In this document: one piece after another, positions 11,352 through 22,400 of the stretch
Layout: each line of letters opens with the position of its first letter
Position numbering within the stretch: the stretch's first letter is position 1
Assembly (NCBI RefSeq): GCF_051622035.1
Contig: NC_135365.1
Location: 7,161,501-7,225,500, forward strand
DNA: 64,000 nt
Origin: Arctopsyche grandis
Lineage: Eukaryota > Arthropoda > Insecta > Trichoptera > Hydropsychidae
Direction of reading: 5' to 3'
Made by a program: the position numbers and the translations under genes
The notes under the pieces: model-generated
Seen by the model: only the letters and a program-made list of their open reading frames with translations
The model's database searches: none
Told to the model about the DNA's origin: nothing

Positions 11352-13535
11352 ATGACGACAGAGTGTCGACTTTGCCTTTGTTCTGTTCGAGCTGAATTTT
11401 CCATTAATATTTATGAAAAATCAGAAACCCTAGCTAAATGGATACAGGGCTGTTGTCGGCTGCAGGTATATTACACATGTTGATAGTAAGTTATGTTTAG
11501 ATGGAAACCTGATATGATTCATTAAATTTCTTTCACAGGTGGATAAAGAAGACGGATTGCCTCATACTATATGTTTTTCTTGCGAATCCAACTTGGAGAT
11601 GTTGATCGAATTCAAAAATACCTGTAAACAAAGTGTTACTGATAAGGGATTGACGGTGCGAAGATGTTTGGATATTGCAATAGATGTAGATTCGTTGGAC
11701 GATTTGGATTGGGAGGACGAATGTCGTGCCATTGGTTTAATATCGGATGACGATGATATGGATAACGAAAAACAGACGAGCAATCCAGAAGAAATTAATC
11801 CAATCAGTATCGATGAAGCTTCACTATGTCCAAAACAGGATGTCGAAGTGGTAATATTATTGGTTTTTCATTAGATTTTAACTTATTGAACATCATTTGA
11901 AGGCTAAACTTTTATCGACAGCTTACATACATACATATATGTATGTATGTACATATATTAGGCTGCCACACGTCCCGTTAGACCGGGACTTGTCCCGGTT
12001 TTTATAGATCTATATCCCCGTGTCCCAGTCCACGATCAGTTGTCCTATTTGTATTGTATGTATTCTATTTATCTAAAAACTCCTAAGAAAAAAAGGAGTT
12101 AATGTGAGAATGAAAGGTGAAAGGACCGCAAAGCTTCAAGAAAAAGTGCGAATTTGGAGTCTCGGTCTTGTTAAATTTTGCCCATTTTTGATATTGAGCT
12201 TTTCGCCATGACGATCCGTATTTTTATTTCAGTCTCACACTCATCATCATCCAACAGCATTGATCCGAGATAACTTAACTCGTGTACAACTTCAAGAGCC
12301 GACAGAGCATCCATCCTGACGAGTTGCCACGTCATTCCACCATCGTAATCTTTGTTTTCGCTATATTCATCCCGAGTCTGCTTTCGTATTGCAGACTATT
12401 GAGTAAATCCACCATATCTTCTTTGGAGTTGACTGTGAGAGTGGTATCTTCGGCGTATCAGAGATTGGATATACTTTTATTCCCCCATTTTTTTACTTCC
12501 CTAACACTGAGAAACTTTACTATCTACTAATCAACCTTTACTATACTTGGCCCATTAAATTCGAATATGACAATAATTTTTGTTGGTTTGTTTTCGTTTG
12601 CGAGATATGGGCGTTTAATAAGAAGAGGTTAGTAAAAAAAGTCCCAAGTTTTACAGATATTTGGCTTTTGCAGACTTTAACTCAATATCTAGTATTGCTG
12701 TGCCAAAAGTGAGTATTGGAATCGATAGTCACATGTTTTTTTCTATTGATTGAGAATTTTTATTGCTTTAAAATGATATATCTTGTTCATCCTTGCTACC
12801 AACGGCGTCCACGTTTCGCATCCCTACAGCAACACTATTGATTAATAGCAATATGTATTATTTTGCCGTCAGTTGGCGTTAGTGTATTGTTCTAGTTTCA
12901 GATGGCTTATAACTATACAACGGCCAACAATTGTAGCGAATATAATTTAATTGATTATATTATGTATTTTTCAGGTGGATTTAACAGCAAAAGATTCAAA
13001 TAAATCTACTGCTGAAATAAATAACGCTTCAAAAGTGTGTCCAGAAAGTAATACACAAACGGCAACAAAAGTCTTGAAAAGATATTTTAGACTTCATAGC
13101 TACGTCAAAAAACACATAAAAAAGCCTCATAAATGTGGAATCTGCCTGGAATGTTTTGCAAAGAATGGCGAGCTAAAAGTCCACATGGAAATTCACGCTC
13201 CGAATAAAACTTACAAATGTGAAATCTGCCCGAAACTTTTTTCAAAGATTGACGAATTTAAAGTTCACATGGAAAGTCACTCTCAGAATATAACATTCAA
13301 ATGCAAATTATGCTCTGAAATGCATGTGAAACGTAGCTCAGAAGAGAACTCTTTCAAATGTAATGTTTGCTCGAAGTGTTTTATGTGGAAATGTGAATTT
13401 AAAGTACACATGATGTCTCACAAGGGAGAAAAACCTTTCAAGTGTGAAATCTGCTCGCAACGTCTTTCTAGCAGTATCAATTTATCCAAACACTTTAAGC
13501 TTCGACACATGTCCGCAAAAAGTGCTTACAAGTGA
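11352..13535 (+). CDS. ZAD/C2H2 zinc-finger gene C, complete, finger-depleted (3 exons)
   Basis: Exons 11352-11465, 11539-11850 and 12975-13535 join in phase 0 to give 328 residues. The ZAD part is intact (C5, C8, C50, C53; CRLC and ICFSC). The last exon is about 100 codons shorter than in B. Finger 1 lost its CxxC (KRYFRLHS remains), three internal fingers are gone, and the finger starting KCKLCSEMHVK is truncated before its histidines. Four clear C2H2 units remain. The frame is open throughout, so deletions were in frame, and it may be a working paralogue with a different DNA target or a pseudogene in the making. It is the last unit of the array. Confidence 0.82.
12120..12480 (-). mobile_element. 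RTE/BovB-like LINE fragment, antisense (unit C intron 2)
   Basis: Third copy of the antisense LINE fragment seen in units A and B, with the same YAED...YLGS order and further decay. It lies in intron 2 (11851-12974). Confidence 0.7.
12500..12780 (+). repeat. Partial long-TIR DNA element (unit C intron 2)
   Basis: Starts near AACACTGAGAAAC and matches the left half of the element at 15640-16270, as in units A and B. A small deletion removes part of the left arm. Confidence 0.5.
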
Positions 13536-13549
13536 TAGCTATACAACAG

Positions 13550-14290
13550 GGGCGGCCAAAGCGTCGACCATGTATTTCTAGTCTCCTGCCCGTCCGATAT
13601 GTACAAATGAATTGGATGTGCAACTTCAGGGAAATAACAAACCATTGACTGATATGTTTAGCGACGTTAATGCATTCAAGGGGAAACTTTCCCTCCTAGA
13701 AGCACAATTGAGGACAGAGGATTTAAACAATTCGAAAATATGGCAGCCGTCTACAGATAGATATCTACAGATCGAAACTCACATGAATATGATCAATATG
13801 CTAATAAGATATCTCTGATACCAAATGAGTTTGATAGAAGATATTTCAAAATATTTCAAAAATAGAGGATATAATATTATTCATGTCATTCCCATTCAAT
13901 GATGTAATACAAATAGAAGAAATATCAATAAAATTAAAAGAATTTTTGGATGTGGACCAAATACTAGTTGAGGATGAAATCTTTAAATTAAATTGCGATA
14001 TATTTTTGAAATCAATGACTTCTTCTGAAAATAGTTATTGGAATTTACTTTGTGAAGAAAAATATCCGTGTTTGAGGAGAAGTGCGGCATATTTAACAAC
14101 TTTTTTCGGTTCTACTTACCTCTGCAGGTAACATTGTCTACCATGAATGCAATCAAAACCAAACATCGCTCCCGTTTAACAGATGACCATTTGGCAGTAT
14201 GTTTACGAATAGCAGTGGCGGCTCGTTCATATTCGCTGCAGCACCCTCAAGAAAATTTGATATAAATGTAATTTTATATACATTAATTGT
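13550..14290 (+). pseudogene. hAT (Charlie/GTF2IRD2-like) transposase relic
   Basis: Starts with a hAT-like terminus CAGGGGCGGCCAAAG. Broken frames encode ELDVQLQGNNKPLTDMF with AFKGKLSLLEAQL, then FPFNDVIQIEEISIK and, near the end, LSTMNAIKTKHRSRLTDDHL. The last is the hAT dimerisation region. At least two frame breaks and a lost N-terminus make it non-functional. It inserted just after the stop of zinc-finger gene C and ends the tandem array. Confidence 0.8.
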
Positions 14291-14334
14291 ATCTATAATA
14301 TTATAAGATAATATGTGTAGTGTGTAGTAAGTTT

Positions 14335-15049
14335 AGCTTCCTATTTATTGAATGCAACATTTACCCCATTACAGGATTAAAGTCATGGCTCTGAGTGTAA
14401 CGGAAATAAAAGTTATAAAGTTTTCAATGTTGTCCCTAAAAGAAAAGGTGAAGATCAAACAACGAGGTCGTCCAACCTCAGATATTTTAATAGCCCAATC
14501 AGAAACTAGCCACAATAAAAAATATATTCGGGCTTTTAATTCAGATTGGTACGAAAAGAAGAAATGACTCTGTGGGTGTGACATACAAAATACACTATTT
14601 TGCTTTCTTTGTTTATTAATTGGGGGAGATTCAGTCTGTACTGAAAATGGCTTCAATAATATAAGCAGTTCAATAGAAAATTGCTTCAATAATATTAAAA
14701 TTTATCCATGCTAATAACTTGTGCGATGTTCTTGGAGAACTAACGAAGCTCTTAAAAATTTTGATTACCACTCCGATGACAACTGCAGAACCTGAGCGAT
14801 GCTTTTCTACATTAAATAGAATCAAAACTTACCTCAGAAACACAATGAGTCAAGAGAGATTGACAGCTTTATCTATGCTTTCAATAGAGAAAGATATGAT
14901 GAGAAAAATAACAAATTTTAATGAAAAAGTTATAGACAAATTTGCCAATAGTAAAAATAGACGGATGGATTTTGTTTTGAAATAGCTTTATCTCATTGTT
15001 GGTTTTTTGTTTGTTTTAATATACTCGTATATTTGGTTGAAAGCCCCTG
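14335..15049 (+). pseudogene. ZMYM1-like hAT transposase relic, internally deleted
   Basis: The N-terminal part reads IRAFNSDWYEKK, a stop where the family has Trp, then LCGCDIQNTLFCFLC, a TTF-type zinc-binding pattern. After an internal deletion the C-terminal dimerisation region follows (TTAEPERCFSTLNRIKTYL, then SQERLTALSMLSIEK) and ends in a stop at about 14985. The right terminus is probably GAAAGCCCCTG at 15049. The two halves keep family order, so this is one decayed element. Confidence 0.78.
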
Positions 15050-15639
15050 ATATACCTTAGTATGCATGCGAGTGCACGTATACTTCTTGGGGACAATCGG
15101 TGACCACTGCGTTAACGGATCCTGCTGTAAAGGCATGAACAGAATATGCTGACGGAAACATTACGGATAACATGAACAGACCCATACAAAATGAGCCAAA
15201 GAATACTTTTCGTACGGACTGCTGAAGTCGGTTCGTGCCGACTAGGTATGAACAGACCTATACAAGATAAAAATTACAAAATCTGGGAAAATTCGTTGGG
15301 CGTGTTTGACACATAAAAATAAAGGTTGCATGGCGGTAACTCACACAGTTTAAAATACCCTAATTTATGTAAAAAACGACCATCAATATTAAGATCTAAA
15401 TAAATAAAAAGAAATATTAGATATCATTTTCAAAATATTCAAATACAATTATTCTTTTGTCATGAATGTATTACTAATAATGTAATGAAATTAAATAAAT
15501 AAAAAATGTAAAAAACATACCATTAATTGTTTGATCAATAAAACTTTTATACCAAAATAAACATATTTCTGAGAATTTTACTAATTCCTCATATTTATCA
15601 AAAGTTAAACATTTCTACTATCGTAACAGTTGATAACAC
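15050..15639. other. Spacer with repeated ATGAACAGAC words
   Basis: No gene. Near 15135, 15170 and 15248 the words GGCATGAACAGA, ACATGAACAGACCCATAC and GTATGAACAGACCTATAC recur, suggesting a decayed dispersed repeat. The rest is AT-rich. Confidence 0.4.
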
Positions 15640-16270
15640 TGAGCAAGAAATGTATCACATTTTTTACATACTGGGTCGAAGACTAATCAATCCTTGCTAA
15701 TATGACAATAATTTTTAATGCTTTCTCCTCGTTTATGAGCAGTGGTGTCACCCTAATGGTTTTTCCGGAAACCCATTGTTAAAAATCAAAAGTTTCCGGA
15801 AACCCGTTATTTAATCTAAAAATTCATATAATCTTTGTCAAAAATTATACAAATCTTGAAAATGTATTGAACTTTCATGTAATCGTGACTTGGTCGAAAA
15901 AAAATTCACATATTATATATATTTTCAAAATAAATTTGGAAACCCGTTGTTCCAAAATTGGGGTAACACCACTGTTTATGAGATATGAGCGTTTAAAAAA
16001 ATGCGCAATCTTGTAAAAAATTCTCGTTTTTCTGTACCAAAAGTGAGTATTGGAATCAATAGTCAGATGTTTTTTTCTATTAATTGTAATTGAAAGTCAA
16101 AAATATATATTTTTTAAATATTTAAAAACGTTTATTACACATTTTTTAAACGCTCTTATCTCATAAACGAGAAAAAAAAATCGTCATATTTAAATTCAGT
16201 AGGTCAAATTTAGGACAGATGGAATAGTTTCCGCTCCATTGATTTTTTTTTTGTTGTTCAGTGCAATAAA
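15640..16270. mobile_element. Non-autonomous DNA element with long imperfect TIRs
   Basis: The left arm begins AACACTGAGCAAGAAATG; the right arm read inward begins TTGCACTGAACAACA. Both arms share TCGTTTATGAGATA and AGCGTTTAAAAAA blocks in inverted order, so the element folds back on itself. It lacks coding capacity. Left-half fragments of this family sit in the intron of all three zinc-finger units. Confidence 0.65.
15740..15974. mobile_element. hAT MITE nested in the long-TIR element, 235 bp
   Basis: Termini CAGTGGTGTCACCC and, inward from the right, CAGTGGTGTTACCC, 13 of 14 matching. The exact 8-bp duplication TTTATGAG is at 15732-15739 and 15975-15982. Removing the insert restores GTTTATGAGATATGAG, the uninterrupted host motif seen in sister copies. 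The interior holds repeated CCGGAAACCC words. Confidence 0.95.
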
Positions 16271-16371
16271 ACATTATTTTTTACCTATGTAAGTACATAT
16301 TATAAATAAAGTTAAGAAATCAGGAACATTTTCTATAATTATACCGTTTTTAAATATTTGATTGTGTTCAA

Positions 16372-16377
16372 TTTATT
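16372..16377 (-). terminator. AATAAA poly(A) signal for the inositol phosphatase gene
   Basis: AATAAA on the minus strand, about 65 bases after the TAA at 16442-16444. It is the first canonical signal downstream of the stop. Confidence 0.55.
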
Positions 16378-16441
16378 TTAAATATTTGATTGTTTAAATG
16401 TTAAATATTGAATAAAAATAAATAGAGATAACGTGAGACTT

Positions 16442-18097
16442 TTAGCTGTCGCAGAAATCTAAATTGCAATCCTTGACCATCGAAAAGTGCTTCTTCAAAT
16501 GCTCCCAAGTGCAAATTCCCCGATAACAACCAGGCAATTCCATCGGTCTCTCATTAATAAAAAATTGCACTTGATATTTCTCTTCTATGTATCCGCAACT
16601 GAAACAGGAAAAAGTAGCATTTAGAATCCATCAATTCAGGAAAATTGAACATTCAACTAAAGTTATTTTCACTCACTTGTGGAGCACAGCGACAATGTTT
16701 CCACCAAACGGTGTATTCTGACTAGTTCTATATCTTCTATTAATCAACATATCTTCATAGTCAGTGCCTTTTAGTTTCTTTTGATCTTTGGCATAGTTCA
16801 TTGTCGTCAACATCATATCCAACATGGTATCGTGAGTAAACATGGCAACCAGTTTAGGTTTGGTTGAGCTGCCATTGTTGTTTACCGTTGTCTCAAATGT
16901 CTCCATCAAATGCTGGAGCGGCATGCATCCTAATTTCTGATTAATCTCATATCCATAACCACTCCTGTAATAACGAGTGAGATCTGTATAATAATCCATG
17001 AAGAACAATTCCTTTTTGGTGAAGATTGAACACCACGGTGACATTTTATTTAGATATCTAGTTTTGTCGAAACAACAGTTGTCGTACATTGAATCAACGT
17101 CATCGGGTTTCAATAATTTGGATAAGCCCATTCGATTGGTGACATCGCTCAATAACTATAAAATGTAAATGATTTTATTGATTTTTTTGTTTTTATTTTT
17201 GATGCATTATTATCTAAACGCAATAAATACCTTTTTATAATCGTCAGATTTTTCAAACGCTTTTTTTTCTTCATACCTGTCATCATTTTTACCAACTTCA
17301 TCTTGCCATCGTAGGCAATTTTCATAAGGCTAAAATATTGAAATAAAAATAAATTACACAAAAATTTATAAATAAAATAAAATATTACTCATTTGAAAAA
17401 TCTTTGCAACAAAAATGAATATAAAGTAATAAAAATTTAATTTTAAATTGTAAAATAAAATTATTATTTATAAATAAATTTTAATTTTCATATTTATATT
17501 TATATTTTCACTAGTTTTATGCCCGTTGAAATTTCAACGGGTGCTTTCGGATTGGTACATAATTTAAAATAAAGTTACAATATGAATAGTAATAATAATT
17601 AATCGGAATCGAAACTGAAACAGAAATTGGGAATCGGTTATGCCAATTAAATTTTGCAATAAAAAATAATAAAAACCGAATTCGAAATCCGAATCGGAAT
17701 CGGATAATATGAAAAGAAAGTATTTTTACATCGCGTGACGTCATTAAATTCGCAACCTTGACTATTATAAATTACTTATATATTAAATTTAGAACACCTC
17801 CTTTGTCAGCCTTCGTGGTGTACTGGTTTAATTAATGCCCAGTCAAGCAACCAAGCGGTCCAGGTTCGATCTGCGATCGGTCCGAGACAACGAATTAATT
17901 TTATTTTTCAAATATCGTTAAAATATAATTAATTTTAATTAAAAAATATATATTTAAAGTCTTTGAACTCAGGTATACCTATAAGAGAATATTTTTGTTC
18001 GCATGAGGATTCGCCGGTTCGACTTCGAATGAGAATGTATACAAAGTTTAGGCTTTTTATCGATTCATTCATAATGAATGATGTTCGGATGGCGTTA

Positions 18098-18152
<55 letters not shown>

Positions 18153-19009
18153 TACACACACACGCGCGCGCGCGCGCGCACACATGCACACACACACACA
18201 CAGATTAGCGTCTTTATATATATTATATAATAATACTACCTAGTAAATGATATTGAAAAATTTTCTCACTCAATTAAAATGTAGCGATAAATAAAAACCT
18301 TGTAAAATGTGTGATATTACCTGAATGACACGATCATCTTTTAAAGGAGTCTCGATTAAAACGTCTGCATGCGATCCATCTCCAAACAAACCGTCAATGA
18401 AAGCTCTGCAGCTTTGATTTGTTCTCTGTGTTAAAGTATGTCTAAAATAGTAGTCATCTGTCGTGTATGGACCTTCTAGTAGGCTTGGATATCTTTTTTG
18501 ATACCGTCGAGCCAACGCTACTAAATCCTTCCATCCTTGTTCGTCCAAAAAATTACCTTTCGTTTCCAAGCTTTCATCCCAAGTCCAATTTTTTAACGCT
18601 AAGAAATCACCAACGCACAGAGCACCTATTGCAGGCATTTGACCTGACTCGTAATTCTCGACCAATTTGTCTCTGAATTCAATCGACATTTTCATTCCCA
18701 TCAAATCATCGGGCGATCCATATCTCGTACCATGACGACTGAGTATCCACATCTGAATGGGTTCACAAGCTGCAATAAAATTACACAGTTGTACGGAAAA
18801 AAATAATTGCAATAAAAGAAAGACATTAGTTATACAATGTGAATTAATTACTTACTGGTTTCGGAACCGCCACTTCCTCTGACTTGATCATATGGAGTTA
18901 TAGTCGAAAAGTACAAGTAAGGATTGTCGTCATTAGTAAGGCAATAATCACCATTAATTTTCACGATGGAAAATAACAATAAAATCAGCGAGACTTTTGT
19001 GACAAACAT
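16442..19009 (-). CDS. Minpp1: Multiple inositol polyphosphate phosphatase, complete (5 exons)
   Basis: Exons in gene order are 18856-19009, 18321-18769, 17231-17329, 16677-17155 and 16442-16598; phases close to 445 residues. The start gives a signal peptide (MFVTKVSLILLLFSIVKING). The histidine-phosphatase motif RHGTRYG is at 63-69 (family usually RHGTRYP), and the proton-donor region FTHDTML has HD at 342-343. The C-terminus has VQFFINERPMELPGC and paired cysteines typical of the family. These enzymes remove phosphates from InsP6 and lower inositol phosphates in the ER or secretory path. No SDEL-like retention tail is seen, so secretion is possible. Intron 2 (17330-18320) carries a CA/CG microsatellite. 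A venom-type acid phosphatase is a less likely reading. Confidence 0.88.
18102..18202. repeat. CA/CG microsatellite in phosphatase intron 2
   Basis: (CA)n followed by a short CG-alternating block and CA again. Z-DNA-prone alternation. Frames reading HTHTHT or VCVCVC are not genes. Confidence 0.95.
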
Positions 19010-19167
19010 GCTTGATCGAAGAAAGATATTTGACTAGAGTTTCGATCTCCTTTAAGAGCTGGAGAATAGTGTATTTGGCAATAGTTAATGATAGTCCTTT
19101 CTTTTGGTTTTACTTTCCTTTATTTGCTTCAAGGTGGAAGAGGGACTGCCGGTCGTGTAGTGATGTG

Positions 19168-19177
19168 TGACTAGTCA
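19168..19177. promoter_or_regulatory. Perfect palindrome TGACTAGTCA in phosphatase 5' region
   Basis: A 10-bp perfect palindrome inside a larger imperfect one (GTGATG...CATCAC), about 160 bases before the phosphatase ATG. It resembles a dimeric bZIP half-site arrangement, but no factor can be named. It is not inside the 131-bp inverted copy. Confidence 0.3.
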
Positions 19178-19202
19178 CATCACTGAGCTAATACTAATGA
19201 TA

Positions 19203-19331
19203 ACAGCTATACAAAGCGATCACACTAACTGCCGGTAGCCCTCTTTATACATACATTTATCATTCATTAAGGTGGGGAGTGGTCATAACAATGTGAAGAT
19301 TGTCCAAGAGCGTTGACAAACTGATGTGCAA

Positions 19332-19333
<2 letters not shown>
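19203..19333. repeat. Left arm of perfect 131-bp inverted repeat (phosphatase promoter region)
   Basis: Runs from ACAGCTATACAAAGCG to GATGTGCAACG next to (TA)n. The reverse complement at 23090-23220 is identical as far as I can read. This arm is the native upstream region of the phosphatase gene. Confidence 0.93.
19243..19249 (-). promoter_or_regulatory. Candidate TATA box (TATAAAG) of the phosphatase gene
   Basis: On the minus strand TATAAAG lies about 235 bases upstream of the ATG at 19009. A start site about 30 bases on would leave a 5' UTR of roughly 210 bases without an intron. The assignment rests on motif and position only. Confidence 0.4.

Positions 19334-19403
<70 letters not shown>
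19334..19403. repeat. (TA)n flanking RTE LINE copy 1
   Basis: About 70 bases of alternating TA between the promoter arm and the LINE 5' end. A shorter (TA)n also follows the LINE 3' tail. Confidence 0.92.
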
Positions 19404-19406
<3 letters not shown>

Positions 19407-22400
19407 GTTCGGTCTTTCGTGTCATGTGAGGAGGACGTGCTTCTGCGTTCCTCCCGCTATTACTCGCTTAAACCCGGCTATTGCACGAAATTTAACTTAA
19501 CCATCTAATCACTTATTTTACTAATTGCATCCTAGTATAATTTAAGTGTAAAAATAAACAGCAAATCGGTCGTAAAAAGCGGTTTTATATCAGTTATTTC
19601 GAAAAATTTTGTGCTAATTTTTGTGTCAAATCGGTGTCAAACGAGATACATCTCCCTACCTGAATACAAAAAAAGGGTCCTTCGCCAGCCAAGTCGGTCC
19701 CACAGAAGCAATAAATCTTCCACATAATTGCTTCCAGCCAAAAATCTTTAACGAACTTTACTTAATAGAATAATAGCAAACAGAAACGGTGTTTCCCAAC
19801 TGTCTACCAGTTCTTTTTCATATTTAAATTATATTAAAGTAATTCGTGTAATTTTATATACTTTACTAAAGTTATTATTAAAATATTAAATTGCAAACCG
19901 CACTCACATATATAAATCCGTTGTCTCCAAAGAGGCGTCTCACGATAAAGATCTGTAAAAAAGTAGTATAACAATTGCTAATCTATTATTATCATAACTA
20001 ACTACTTTCACTTACAAAGTAACCCTGTTAAATGGCATGTAATAACTCATAAGTGATCCAAGTGATACCTAGGATGACTATATGTCAAAGCTGACCACAG
20101 AGAAGAGTTTATGGCGGTAAGAACTCACTCCTTGAATGGAAATCTCTCTCAAGTACCGCCTTTTTCTCAACACATCTTGGATAAATGCGAGAAAAATAAT
20201 ATCCAAACCTCCAACAAGGTAAGAGTGACGATGGATGATAGCTTAGCTAATAGAAACCTGTATTTAGCCACGTACAATGTAAGAACGTTATCGAGTGAAG
20301 GAAGTGTGCTTGCATTAGAGAATGAACTAGAAAGTATCAAATGGGATTTAGTAGGACTTAGCGAAGTAAGACGAAAACAGGAAAACCAAATAATCCTAAA
20401 AAGTGGTAACTGTCTCTACTGGAGAGGGCTACCAAATGGTAGAATAGGAGGAGTAGGGTTTCTTATCAATAAGAGAATAGAAAGAAATATTATAGAAATA
20501 AACGACATATCGGAACGTATATGCTATGTAGTATTAAGAATCTCGAGCAGGTACACTTGTCAAATCTTCCAAGTGTACGCCCCCACATCTAGCCACCCAG
20601 ACGAGGAAATAGAAGACTTCTACGAAAAACTACAGGGCGCATACGATAATAGCCGCCACCACTTTAAAATAATCATGGGCGACTTTAACGCAAAAATAGG
20701 ACAAAAGGCAAACACAGAAAGAGCAGTAGGCAATTTTGGTACCGGCCAAAGAAACGACAGAGGCGATCGCCTCATAGAATTCACAGAACACAACAGGCTC
20801 TTCATCACTAATTCATTTTTCAGGAAAAACACCAACAATAAGTGGACTTGGGAGAGTCCTAAAGGAGACAGAAACGAGATCGATTTCATCCTAACAAATG
20901 CCCTGCACTCCGTTAAAGACGTTAGTGTTTTAAGTAAAGTAGATATAGGCAGCGATCACAGATTAGTCCGTGCCAAGATGGCCATTAATATAAATTGCGA
21001 ACGTAGGAAATTAATAAAAGGATGCAGTAACTCTCCAGATTTCGCTCAACTAAGGTCTAGGAAAAAGGAATTCGAACTCGAACTTGGAAATCGATACGGG
21101 AAATTAAACCCAGAAGCAGACATCGAGGAATTGAACACTGTAATTAGTTCGGTTCTAACCTCAACAGGTAAGAAATTAGGTGGTTTCAGGAAACAGATTA
21201 AATTAAGCAAAATTTCAGCGGAAACAAAAAACCTAATTAAGCATAAAAGGAATTTAGATAGGGATAATAATAAGCAAGAATACAATCTAGTAAATAAGGA
21301 AATTAAGAAGAGAATAGTCAGGGATGTCAGGGATTTTAACAGCAAGCTAATAGAAAATACCATTAAGAATAACCGTAGCCTGAAAAAGTGCAAACAGGAT
21401 CTTTTCTTAGGCAAAAACCAAATGATCGCAATCAGATCAGAGAGCGGAGTAATAATTAGGAATAGAGAAGAAATCATAGACAGAGTTTACACGTTCTATG
21501 CAAAACTATACGAGAACGACAACGGCCAATTCCCCACTCTGGAATCGACACACGGCCAAAGGGTTCCTGCAGTATTGCCTAGCGAAGTAGAGGCCGCGCT
21601 AAAAACTGCAAAGAATGGTAAAACCCCAGGGGAAGATAATATTCCCATCGACTTACTAAAATGTGGCGGCCCCCCCCTAATTAATATCTTAGCTAGGCTT
21701 TTCAGCAAATGCATCCAGAACCAAGCTATACCAGAAGGATGGAATAACGCAACTATCATTTTAATACACAAAAAAGGCGACAAAAGCGATATCAAGAACT
21801 ACCGACCCATTAGTCTACTTTCAGCGGTCTACAAGCTCTTCACGAAGGTTATTACAGAAAGGCTGAAGAATATCCTCGACGAGAACCAACCTATAGAGCA
21901 GGCAGGGTTTAGGGCAAATTTCAGCACAATGGACCACCTCCAAGTAGTTGGCGAACTAATCGAGCGCGCCAACGAATATCAACGGCCACTGTGCCTAGGT
22001 TTCGTCGATTATGAGAAAGCCTTCGATACAGTTAGTCATAATGCAGTACTTAACGCTCTAAAAACACAGGGAGTGCCGGAACCCTATGTGGGACTGTTAG
22101 CTACAATATATAAGAATGCCACAGCTTCAGTTAAAATTTTTTCAGGTACAGATAGATTTAGCATAGGAAAAGGAGTAAGACAAGGAGATACAATCTCGCC
22201 CAAGTTATTCAATGCGGTGCTTGAGGGAGTTTTCAGGAAATTGGATTGGGATACAGCCGGAGTAAGCATCAATGGTCGCTTTTTGAGTCACCTTCGGTTC
22301 GCAGACGATATAGTTTTAGTAGCTCGTGATTCAGCTGACCTACTTATCAGACTAACACAGCTGGACAGGGAAAGTAGAAAAGTAGGATTAAAAATTAACG

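Noticed and set aside
13550-15049. A single hAT element spanning 13550-15049
   Set aside because: Both ends begin CAGGGGC, but the flanks CTATACAA and ATATACCT match poorly and the two transposase relics are of different hAT types. They were kept as two features.
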